The position numbers and the translations under genes are program-made. From Artemia franciscana (taxonomy: Eukaryota; Arthropoda; Branchiopoda; Anostraca; Artemiidae): 64,000 nt of DNA. The notes beneath the pieces are model-generated. The model was given only the letters and a program-made list of their open reading frames with translations. It made no database searches and was not told the DNA's origin. The stretch's first letter is position 1. Each line of letters starts with the position of its first letter. The DNA is taken from NCBI RefSeq assembly GCF_032884065.1, contig NW_027066312.1, positions 519,042 through 583,041 of the forward strand, in the 5' to 3' direction. Positions 8,018-20,989 of this stretch are shown one piece after another.

Positions 8018-10596
8018 TTAGAAAAAGCCACCATATCCATGGCCAAATCCTCCATAGCCTCCGTAGCCTCCGTAACCATAACCTCCTTGGCCAAAACCAC
8101 CATAGCCTCCTTGGCCGTATCCTCCATTGTAACCTCCATATCCACTATGGCCATAGCCGCTTCCAAAGCCATGACCTCCATATCCTCCAAAACCACCAAA
8201 TCCACTCTTCTCCTCTCTTTTTTGTTTGTTTCCTAAATAATAATAACTCAGTATTCTCATTGTTATAGAAAAATTTTAAGTAGCCAAAGCTAAACAAAAA
8301 AGAAACAGTGTGGCAACATTATGAATATCTTTTGAAAAATCTTAAAACTACCAGTTTTTGCGGTGTATCGCGGAGCAATCCCCATGAAAACCTTTTCTGG
8401 ACAAAATTCTGACTATAATAAAACATGTGTTTAGTAGTTACTAGACAAAGTTTGGCTTCCTATTTATCAGGGTTATTTTCTTGGGAATTATTTTTACGGA
8501 TAAAAATTCCATTTATTTCTTTGCTTTTGGTATTTTTTCCATTTTTCATCTTTTCACTTTTTTTTCACCCTTTTTATTTCTCCCTTCTTCAATAAATTCG
8601 GAGAGGTGATGGTTTGGAACTATTTTTTTCTGTTATTATGAGCATTACAATTTAACATTACGTACTTCAAGTTATGTCTCTTCAGAATTTTTTTCTATTG
8701 AGAACATAAGCAGGTATTGTAAATCAAACAAATATTCCTCTCAAAATCTCTCAGAAATATCTATAAGAGAATTAAACAATGTCAAAAAAAGCCTTACCTT
8801 AATAGTACTAACAATAAAAAAATAAATTAACTGCAAGTTCAGCTAAAATAAGAGGAAAAACTGACCCAGCAATTGTTGCTGCAGGTCTGAGAAAAAAAAT
8901 TGAATAAACCGTCCCTAGATTGAATAAAAAAGTGTCTTAACGTGATTGTTTTAAAGTCAGTCTTTATGTTATTTTTGTCAAAACCATGAATTTTATTTTT
9001 GGTTTTTCAGAAGATCTTGAATGCAAATTTGCTTTGGAGTTTATATGAAATGCAATTTCTTTCTCTTTTAAACCAAACCGTGCCTGGAAGGACTAGAAAT
9101 TCTAAAATCGTGGCCTGGTAGTGAAAATTAAAATAAGAAATGATACAAAAAGCACAATTAAAAAAATCAACTGACTGGAGGTGGTACCTCTTACTAGTTT
9201 GTAGAACATTGAAGAGAATTGCTCACACCGCCAAGCCTTCAAGTAAAGCTCATCACTATTACCCTAATAAGGGTTGAAAATAAATGAGCCTTCCAAAATT
9301 ATTTTTCATCCAAGTCGTGTTAAAATAATCAACAAAATGTTGTGGAGGAAAAAATTGTATAGGACATGATGTGAGGCTAAAGAGCATAAAAATCAAAAAA
9401 AGGTTTATAGATGTTATTTTCTTTACTTTCGGTTCCAAAATGTATTTTTAAGCCGTAAAAATTCAAAACAATTGTATCGTCTTTTTCTTCAGACACTGAT
9501 TTAATTGGAAGATTGTTTAGATTTGTCAACCAAATCCTAAATATAAATGTTTGAGTACCGAAAAAGCAAAATGAGGAAAAAAATGTAAGTAATTACATTT
9601 TGTAGTAGAAGCTTAAATATACATAAACAAGAAGGCTCTTTTAAGTTTAGGCAAAGTATTTAGGGTTATGTTCTTACTCTTTTACCCCTCTTGTGTTTTT
9701 CTTGTTATCTACATTTGTTTATTTGGAACTTATCTGGCCTATTTGTATAGTTTTTACACATTATGTTTTAACACCTGTTAAAACATACTCAGAACTCAGT
9801 CTAACATGAAGAAGGGCGTCAATATATATTAATTATTTGGCCACATAAGAATATTATTTATTTACGATGCGTTGCTATGGCTCGCATTACTTACGTAGTT
9901 ATAATGAAAAATAAGACGCAATAAATTAAATCTCATTGTTTGAGGTTATTAGGAGAAAACTTAAACAATCGTATATATTTTTAAAAATTATGAAAAATTG
10001 TGTAGTCAATTATATATGGAAATTACCTCTATATATTTTTCAGTTGGTTGTAAAAGCACGGTATTGGGCATTTTTTTTTTTTTTGTTTACGTGTATTTTT
10101 CGCGCGTTATTGTTTAATGTTTTTGTGTAAGCATTATAGTCAGTTAGGTATGCAATTCAATTTGAGCGAACCGGAAACAGGACAAAGAATCAGATTGAAT
10201 ATTGATAAATTACAGTTGATTCCTGATCATCTATTGATGCAGGTAAGGTTCAATTCCTTCTTCTAATTATGTGATACCTAATATTATTTGCTACACTGCC
10301 GTAAGACCATTAATTGACAATTATACTGTTACAATAGGAACATCAAAAAAAAATATGACTATACAGAGGGAGGAAATTTCTTCGAACAGTAACTAATCTG
10401 GCGAGACAAATTTATTTTTGTTTTTTATATCTATATGTAATACCCCTTTTGTTTTAACTTAGACGAATATCATACCTTCTTGTGGCCCCTGTCCAATAAC
10501 TGCTAATGGATCATCTTGCTGTGCCCCAGATATGGCTCCACCCCTTGGCCGGGCAGCTGCAAAACTGATGAAGCACACGAAGGTGAAGCAAACGAG
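8018..10596 (-). CDS. Secreted Gly/Tyr-rich protein, two exons, 5' exon not fixed
   Basis: Two exons join in phase. The 5' one (10596-10476) follows an acceptor TCTTTTCAG and opens with the hydrophobic LVCFTFVCFISFAAA, a signal-peptide core, then RPRGG and a short acidic/Gln stretch; it ends AAG|GTATGA in phase 1. The 3' exon (8232-8018) follows TTATTATTTAG, completes the split Gly codon, passes a dibasic KQKR site and becomes repeats of GYGG, GFGG and GQGG ending GHGYGGFF and TAA. Such proteins in arthropods are cuticular or antimicrobial-like; either role is inferred. The start Met must lie on an upstream exon, because the frame runs into a stop before any ATG. The intron is ~2.2 kb. Confidence 0.65.
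8300..10140. other. Intron of Gly-rich gene, no further exons seen
   Basis: AT-rich sequence with no convincing coding stretch. A short segment near 8807 has splice-like edges on the minus strand, but its phase does not fit the flanking exons. Confidence 0.4.
10150..10242 (+). CDS. Possible first coding exon, unrecognised
   Basis: An ATG at 10150 opens MQFNLSEPETGQRIRLN, continues through DKLQLIPDHLLMQ and ends exactly at a consensus donor CAG|GTAAGG in phase 0. The composition is more protein-like than the surrounding AT-rich DNA. The frame is also open upstream to about 10070, so the true start is uncertain. It lies inside the intron of the Gly-rich gene on the opposite strand. I could not find the next exon and do not recognise the protein. 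Confidence 0.35.
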
Positions 10597-11003
10597 CTGA
10601 AAAGATTAAGCGATATATCAGGTTTCATACCACATGTTACATTAAGTAATAAATTAAAAATATCGCTACTTAACTGGTCGATTCAATTGGTGTAATTAAT
10701 CCTTTGTCAGAAACTATCAAAAAATAATTTCATTTTTTTACAAATTAACATAAACAGAGTCCGATCACCCGTTTTGTTTTTTAAAGACTATTGGGTATTA
10801 TTGGCCAGAAAATGTGGTTTCCAAAGGACGGGGTAAAGGTGTGAAAACAAATTTTTTGCAAATTAACCTTTTGTCTTATAAAATTGAAAAAAAATTGAAA
10901 TTTTACCTTGAAAAGCTTAGCTGCAAATGCAACATACACTTATTTTTGTTATGCACACATACACACAGATAATTTTTATTCACACATATATACAAATACA
11001 CAT

Positions 11004-11111
<108 letters not shown>

Positions 11112-11343
11112 TGAAAAGAGAAATCACCAATGCAACAGCACAAACACACAAAAAAAAAGAAAAAAAAAAGAGAGAGACAGAAGGAGAAAAGGAAGACTGT
11201 TTTCCTAAATTAGTGATTAATACTTGAATGAGACCTTAACCCTACTCATCCATACAATCACATAGGTCAAACAGCATAGCCATACACAATCAACCATAAA
11301 GAATAATCCATGGACAGGCAGTCATGTCGTCAATAAGTATAAG

Positions 11344-11345
<2 letters not shown>

Positions 11346-11423
<78 letters not shown>
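11346..11423. repeat. (TA)n microsatellite, ~78 bp
   Basis: Uninterrupted TA dinucleotides about 240 bp from the previous array; the two are separated by unique AT-rich sequence. Confidence 0.95.
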
Positions 11424-11426
<3 letters not shown>

Positions 11427-11944
11427 TATTCACTTAGAAAAATTTAAGATTAAATTTTGCGTCGAGAAATAGATTTTAATTAAGAAGTTTATTCTCAAGT
11501 ATGTTAGGATTACTTTTTAAATCCTATGTATAATATTTCATAAAACTGGCTGCAGGACCAGTGATGACGATGAAATAAAGGGTAGTAATAGGAATCAATC
11601 CAGTTGCTGGAAGAGATCCTTAGCATTGTTAATTGATAGGACTATTTGACAAATAGTATAGAAGAAGAGAAAGAAAAGACTTTAATATAAGTGGTGCAAT
11701 ACTAAATAGTGACATCGTTTTTGAAACTAGTAATTCCACGAAAGCGCCTTACCACCAGCTAGGCACCTAGGCAGGATTTTTTTTGTTTGGAGGAGGAATA
11801 ATAAAAAAAATATTGATAATTTTAATAAGAGGTGACAAAAAACCAAGAAAAATTTTGGATTTTTTAGGGTTGGGCCATGTTGCTGGTCCCTGCATACCTC
11901 CTACCAAAACGGTTTTTGGAAACGTTTCAACTTAGGCCTATTCC

Positions 11945-11948
<4 letters not shown>

Positions 11949-12013
<65 letters not shown>
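11949..12013. repeat. 65-base A homopolymer
   Basis: An unbroken run of 65 adenines about 130 bp before the CXC-domain ORF. It could be the tail of a retroposed sequence lying to its left on the plus strand, or an expanded homopolymer. Confidence 0.9.
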
Positions 12014-12014
<1 letters not shown>

Positions 12015-12143
12015 AGGTTGCATATTTATGAATAAAATTTTTAGCACTTAAATTTAAACCCTGATTTTCTAATAAAAAATACAAATGGCTTCAGATACCC
12101 GTTACAAAACGTCAAATTACTGTTTTTAGACCTAAGCAGTAGT

Positions 12144-12792
12144 GCAAAAAAAAATGGGAGAAGTATCCAGGCTGCTTCTGGTAGGGCACGCACTCTTGGG
12201 ATGAGACACGACCTCACGAGTTTTCGGACTTGGAAAGCAAGCTGTGCTACCTCTTTTGAAGAAGAGCGAAGTGTTCAGAAAAAAATGCAAAGTGTTTTTG
12301 GATGAATCATCGTCCAAAGATGAAATTGTGAAAGCGGGTGAATATCTTCTCCTCAGCTTGCATAAAGCACGACCAAACGAAGATCTCACTAAGCTGCGAC
12401 ATCGAATTTTCTTGGAAAAATTTTCTTCGTCTAATACTACGGCGTTTGTTAAGCCTGAAAGGCTTCCGCCAACCGAAGCTGCAGCTTCATTCCACTCCCA
12501 GCGAGTGCGCCTCCAGGTATCCCGTTGGAAAGGGGAACCAGCTGACCTCGACCCGGCTGACTGGGGTTGGGTCCTCAGAGACCATAAATACTCACCTGTG
12601 ATGACCCATTTGTTGCCCGCACCTCAGACTCTTTTGAGTGTCGTGAGATGCAACTGTAAGACAGGCTGCGAGAACTCGCGATGCAGCTGCAAGAAAAATG
12701 GATTAGCGTGTACGTTCGCGTGCGGAGAATGTCATGGTATCAACTGTTTGAACAGGGACAACGAGATTGTCGAAGACGAGGAGCTCGACTAG
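12144..12792 (+). pseudogene. CXC (tesmin/TSO1-like) domain protein, 5' part frameshifted
   Basis: The frame from 12205 to the TAG at 12790 reads DTTSRVFGLGKQAVLPLLKK, then a helical region (DEIVKAGEYLLLSL), a conserved ADLDPADWGW block and a C-terminal Cys-rich domain of spacing CNCKTGC...CSCKKNGLAC...CGEC...C. The spacing matches CXC zinc-binding domains, here as the short single-copy form seen in multi-copy arthropod ORFs thought to travel with transposons. Just upstream, 12144-12200 is open in another frame (AKKNGRSIQAASGRARTLG), and a one-base shift near 12202 would join them. A usable ATG start is not obvious, so I treat it as a broken or partial gene. Confidence 0.65.
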
Positions 12793-13104
12793 TGATATCA
12801 ATGCTGTGTTTTTCAAGTCAACTATACTGCCTTCGAAAGTGCAAATTTTACATATAATAGCCATTTTATATATAACTGCCAAGCGGTTGTTTTCTTTATG
12901 TTTAGTAATTCAAATGGTTGTAAGAAATGTCTGTGATTCAAGAAAGTACAAGTTTGATACTTAAGCGAGTTATTTTGTCCATAGGCCTACTTATTAGCCA
13001 TTAGCAGCTGGCTCAGGAGTCAGGCCTCCCTTCCCCTTTTCCGTTGTTTCCTCCAGTTTTGTTCGGTTTTCATGGTTCTCGTTTTCTTTCCTTCATTTTA
13101 GGGG

Positions 13105-13545
13105 TCAGTTTCGTGATCAGCAGATAGAAAAACCCCAGAAAACACATTTCCACATGCTTTCTACCCCTACCCTGTATATTTCCCTTTTCCCCTCCCCCCC
13201 CCATTTCCCCGTTTTATGTTAATCAATTTTTTTATATCATTTTATTTCTCAATTTCGTAATCACCAGATAGGAATACCCCAGAAAATATCTTTCAAACCG
13301 CTTTCTACCCCTACCCTGTATTCTTCTCTTTTCTCCCCTCTTTCCCCTGTTCCCCCGTTTTCCGTAGTACTCTTTTTCTATACTGAATTTTAGATGTCAA
13401 TTTCGTAATCAGCGTATGTGAAAACCCCAGAAAACTCACTTTAAACTATTTTCTGGGCATGTTCGGCATTTTTCCCATTTTCCCCCGCATTTCCCCCTTT
13501 TCCCCTGTTTTTCGGGTACTCGTCCCACTCGGATTTATGGGGACT
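13105..13545. repeat. Three-unit tandem repeat 3' of CXC ORF (period 144-148)
   Basis: Units begin at 13105, 13249 and 13397 with TCA(G/A)TTTCGT(G/A)ATCA, then ACCCCAGAAAA and a pyrimidine-rich body containing CTACCCCTACCCTGTAT in the first two. The array lies ~310 bp after the CXC ORF and may be the 3' region of the same mobile unit. Confidence 0.75.
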
Positions 13546-13699
13546 TTTAGTATGTTGTACAGAATTTTTTTCTGATCATTTTGGTACCATTTTCGTTTAT
13601 ATTGCAATTTCGTCCGGGTTCGACCCTTTTTTGAGCTAAAAGTCCTGGACTAGTAACAATTGCCAAGGTGTGTGCCTGAAACTGAATACCGCTTTCTAA

Positions 13700-15431
13700 T
13701 CAAACAGTTCGTGGTAACGAACTGTAGTAAGGAGCGACCCGGCTCAATAGTAACCAAAACTCTGAAAAACGAAATTTTAATACCATTAGCTACATCAAAA
13801 GAATCGCATTTTAATGCTGATTTTAAATATATAAGTTTCATCAAGTTTAGTCTTACCCATCAAAAGTTACGAGCCTGAGAAAATTTGCGTTATTTTAGAA
13901 AATAGGGGGAAACACCCCCTAAAAGTCATAGAATCTTAACGAAAATCACACCATCAGATTCAGCGTATCAGAGAACCCTATTGTAGAAGTTTCGAGCTCC
14001 TATCTACAAAAATGTGGAATTTTGCATTTTTTGCCAGAAGGCAGATCACGGATGCGTGTTTATTTGTTTTTTTGTTTTTTGTTTTTTTGTTGTTTTTTTT
14101 TCCCCAGGGGTGATCGTATCGACCCAGTTGTCCTAGAATGTTGCAAGAGGGCTCATTCTAACGGAAATGAAAAGTTCTAGTGCCCTTTTTAAGTTACCAA
14201 AAAAATTGGAGGGCACCTAGGCCCCCTCCCACGCTAATTATTTTACCAAAGTCAACGGATCAAAATTCTGAGATAGCCATTTTATACAGCGTAGTCGAAA
14301 AACCTTATAACTATGTCTTTGGGGACGACTTACTCCCCCACAGTCCCCGTGGGAGGGGCAACAAGTTACAAACTTTGACCTGTGCTTACATATAGTAATG
14401 GTTATTGGGAAGTATACAGGCGTTTTCAGGAGGATTTTTTTGGTTGGGGGGAGGGGTTGAGAAGAGGGGGATATGCTGGGGGAACTTTCCATCGAGAATT
14501 TGTCATGGGAAAAGAAAACTTCCATGAAGGGAGAGCAGGATTTACTAGCATTATTTAAAAAAAAAAAAAAATAAATGTGAAAAAGCTTTTTCAGCTGGAA
14601 GTAAGGAACAGCAATAAAACTTAAAACAAACAGAAATTATTACCCATATAAGGGGCTCACCTCCTTATGATACCTAGCTCTTTACGCTAAAGTATTTTTA
14701 GTAATTTCAACTATTTATTCTACGGCTTTTGTGATTCAGGGGTCATTCTTAATGGATTGGGATAAAATTTAAGCTTTAGTGTAAAGAGCGAGGTACTGAC
14801 GATGGGGCGAATCCCCTCATATATGTAATAAAAACATGAGAATACAAAAGTTCTTTACGTAACTTAATTTATAAGCTACGTAAATCTTTTACCAATAAAA
14901 AGATTCGTAAAAAATTAAAAGTTCTAGTTGCCTTTTTAATTAACCAAAAAATCGGAGGGCAACTAGGCTTCGCCCCCGCTCTTTTTTTCTCAAAATCATT
15001 CGATCAAAATTTTGAGAAAGCCATTTAGCCCCCCCCCCCCCCCCAAAAAAAAAATATTCAAATTTCGTTTTGATTATTCCTCTGCGGAGAGCCAAAATCA
15101 AAACATGCATTGATTCAAAAACGTTCAGAAATTAAATACAAAAAAACAAGTTTTTTCAACTGAAAGTAAGGAGCGACACTAAAACTTAAAACGCACAGAA
15201 ATTACTTCGTATATGAAAGAGGCTGCTTCCTCATCAACGCCCCGCTCTTTACGCTAAAGTTTGACTCTTTCTCTCAATTCTTCTTTCTAAAACAGTAAAA
15301 AACTTTAGCGTAAAGAGCGGGGCGTTGATGAGGAAGCAGCCTCTTTCATATACGAAGTAATTTCTGTGCGTTTTAAGTTTTGATGTCACTCCTTACTTTC
15401 AGTTGAAAAAACTTGTTTTATTGTATTTAAT
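13700..15431 (+). mobile_element. HP element copy C2, full length (~1.73 kb)
   Basis: Closely similar to C1 from the TC-palindrome start to the terminal hairpin, with the same order of modules. The base before TC is A. A run of 16 C at 15029-15044 replaces a mostly A tract of C1. The terminal-hairpin loop is inverted relative to C1. Confidence 0.9.
15130..15431 (+). repeat. HP terminal hairpin of C2, loop in state B
   Basis: Arms 15130-15259 and 15302-15431 match those of C1 (both carry ACGCACAG). The loop reads GACTCTTTCTCTCAATTC...CTAAAACAGT, the reverse complement of the C1 loop with a single substitution and an A-run length change, although both elements have the same overall orientation. 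Confidence 0.9.
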
Positions 15432-17013
15432 TAAATTACATAAAACTAAATGTTGCTAAATGTAATAAAAATAAAAATAAAAAAAATTAAAAGCAATCAC
15501 TAACAGTTCTTTGTTTTGGCTTATCCCTTTTCCCCTTGAAAGGAGTTGAGACCATCAGAGACGTAATTATATTAATGTCAATTGTAATTTGAATTGAATG
15601 CAATTGCAAAACCATACTTTCAAAATGTCAAGAATTAATTTCAATTTTTATGATGCCTTGGAAAAGAGTATCTCATCTTTTTTAAGTATATGACATTTTA
15701 CAAGTTTACCTGCAATGGAGACAAAAATTTTCATTTTTACAGTTATACTGAAGTCTTCATTTCACTGACGCAAAATTGCTGTGTGACATTTTAAAACACA
15801 CATTTTTTAACAATTATTGTGAAAAATAGTGAGTTAACAAGCATATTTTGGTAGCCCGAATTAAGACGCCTTAGCAGTTAGGTATGATGCAAATCTTCTT
15901 GGATAAAAAGTGAACCGTAAAGCAAAGATATTCAACATATTTTCCGTGGAGCGATAATAACCCAAAAAAAAAGCAGAAACTAATGATAGAACAAAACAAA
16001 ATGAGATAACAAATTTATTTTACTTCTGTACTTTTAAACTGAGAACTGCTAAATAAATACTTTTCTCTTTTTTTTTGTTCCCCCATCCACAGCCCGTGAA
16101 AGGTGTTTAATCCCTGAGAAAAAATCCTAAGAAATGTATCTAAACTGAAATTCATCTTTATTTTCATACTATGCAAACACTAATAAAGATGGTGGGCTTA
16201 GTTTGAGTAAAAATGTGGTAAGTTACTTACCATTGACATTAAAACCCTCATTTTGTAATTATACTGAGTTGTTTATCTCACCAACACACAATTGCACTTT
16301 GATTCGCTACACACATTTTCAAACTATATATATTCTTGTTGCAGTTATTTCACAATTTTCAATCAAGGTTAGCAGTCAAAAATTTAAAGAGTAAAAGTAA
16401 ACAGCAAATTAGTACAAAACCCATAAAAGTCACTTCACTGTTGAATGATCAAAAGCTTCATTAATATGACCTTCTTCCGTAGTAATTTATTTTTTATTCG
16501 CTATTCTTAGTGTTGTATCCTAGCGCAACGGCTAATTAATTAGGCTTAGTACTTTTTTTATTTTTTTTATATCTTAAATTGTTATTCATGGTACGGCGCC
16601 TTGTTGCCTCGTAATGAAGTGTTATCTATATATTAGCCTATTGGATTATCGCTCAAGTACTAAGGACGTCACAATAATTGTATTTTCTCCCTCTGAACCC
16701 ATCTTAGGTCTGTTAACACTTACTGATACAGTTCCTTCCCAAATTTCTAATATTTTCTTATTTTGAAGGTTTATTAAATGAATATCAAATGAACATCATG
16801 AAACAAATAAAATTTTTTCATTAATTTTGGAATTCACTGCTCTTATTACATGTGAGCTTACTCTTTAAAACCACTTAAAAGATGAGTATGACCGCAAACT
16901 CCTCAGGGGCCTGGAAATCAGAGAGCCTCCAAATGTTATTGGAGGAGAAATTGATTCCACTTAAACAGCTTGATGGGAAGTTTCAGAATCCATAAGTCCT
17001 CATCTTTAGTGAT
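15432..17013. other. Unassigned AT-rich sequence
   Basis: No gene could be established. Two minus-strand spots look like tiny first exons: 15734-15710 (MKIFVSIA then CAG|GTAAAC, phase 1) and 16254-16231 (MRVLMSM then ATG|GTAAGT, phase 0). The second has the phase needed by the Gly-rich gene exon at 10596, but the link is speculative. Confidence 0.3.
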
Positions 17014-19830
<2,817 letters not shown>

Positions 19831-19839
19831 AATTTTAAC

Positions 19840-20815
19840 AACCAAAATACCAGAAAAAGTTTTTTTCAAAGTCGAGAGGGTAGTAAAAAGTCCTCCCTCC
19901 CCCTCCCAATTGACGCCACTGGCTCGTTTTAGCTTGGTGTATTCATTAATAGTAATTTTTGTTCATTTTCAGCATAGACTATTTTAAGGTTTATTTCTGC
20001 TTGTCATAGATTTTTATACGGTTCTTTAATTTAGTAAGAAAAAATGCCTTTTTTAATCAATATTTGAAAAGAGAACTTTATGGCTGATCAAATGGTCTAT
20101 TTATCAATTAGATGGATAATTTTCTCCATATTATTGGGTAGAAACTGCCCCCCCCCCAAACGACTCCGTTGTATAGAGGATTTTCTCCCCTCAACTTTGA
20201 TGTCTAAAATTGATTAAATAAATTTTCATTGTTTGTTGTTTTGTTTTTTTCCTCTTGGTGATGCACTCTGAGAGTTTGAGTTATATAACCTAACCTGAAA
20301 CTTTACTTTAAGGGAGGTATTAATTTCACTTTCCCAGATAGAGGAGGATCAAAAATCGCTTTGTATGCCTTGCTTGGACAACTTTCAAATTTTAAATCAT
20401 GCTACAAGTTTGGAGGCTTATTACAAGAGCTGTAGTGATGTTGCAAAAATTTTCCAATAAATTTAAAAAAAGACGAAAAAATAGCATAAATACTTCAAGA
20501 TTTCACCCAGCCTAATATTATCAAAGACCACAATAAACTCTAGTGAACAGCACAAGCCCTTTGAAAATCGTTTTTAATTACGAATTTTGCCATAGCTCTA
20601 TTTGCATCAAACTGAAAATTTTAAGGATAGGCCTAAAATTTGCATTTATTAATTGGCAGAATTTTTCTATTTGTCTTCTAGAACTATGTAGAGACCCAAA
20701 TGCAACACGATCTATAGACTCCGAAACATTAAAAAGTTAGCATTATTTTGTCTCCTGTGATAGGAAAGTCAAATTCACAATTTTTTGTGTAGTTGTATAA
20801 ACAAAAAGGCAAGTA
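19840..20815. other. Unassigned sequence
   Basis: No supported gene. A frame near 20543-20740 is open for 65 codons but shows no motif or splice context. Confidence 0.4.
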
Positions 20816-20900
20816 ATAAAAAAGAAAAAAAAAATTTCAGCTGAAATAAGGAACAAAATCAAAACTTAAAAGAAATATAAATTACTCCGTATGTGAGGGG
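20816..20900 (+). mobile_element. HP hairpin-arm fragment
   Basis: AAATTTCAGCTGAAATAAGG then ATCAAAACTTAAAAGAAAT and ATTACTCCGTATGTGAGGGG are recognisable as the left arm of an HP hairpin. The partner arm is missing, and LINE-A copy 2 follows. Confidence 0.55.
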
Positions 20901-20989
20901 GAATGCCCGCTCGTCAAAACCTCTCTCTATTCACTATTCTTCTTCTGTTTCAGCAAAGAAAAACTTTTTGGGTCTACTGCTCCTTAAGG

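Noticed and set aside
8807..8850. Short minus-strand segment with acceptor- and donor-like edges inside the Gly-rich gene intron
   Set aside because: Its phase does not fit between the flanking exons and its translation is low-complexity.
10247..10258. GGTTCAATTCC resembling a tRNA B box
   Set aside because: No A box at the right distance and no cloverleaf can be drawn; the text follows a splice donor instead.
10903..10935. MLHLQLSFS followed by AAG|GTAAAA as first exon of the Gly-rich gene
   Set aside because: It ends in phase 2, while the next exon needs phase 0.
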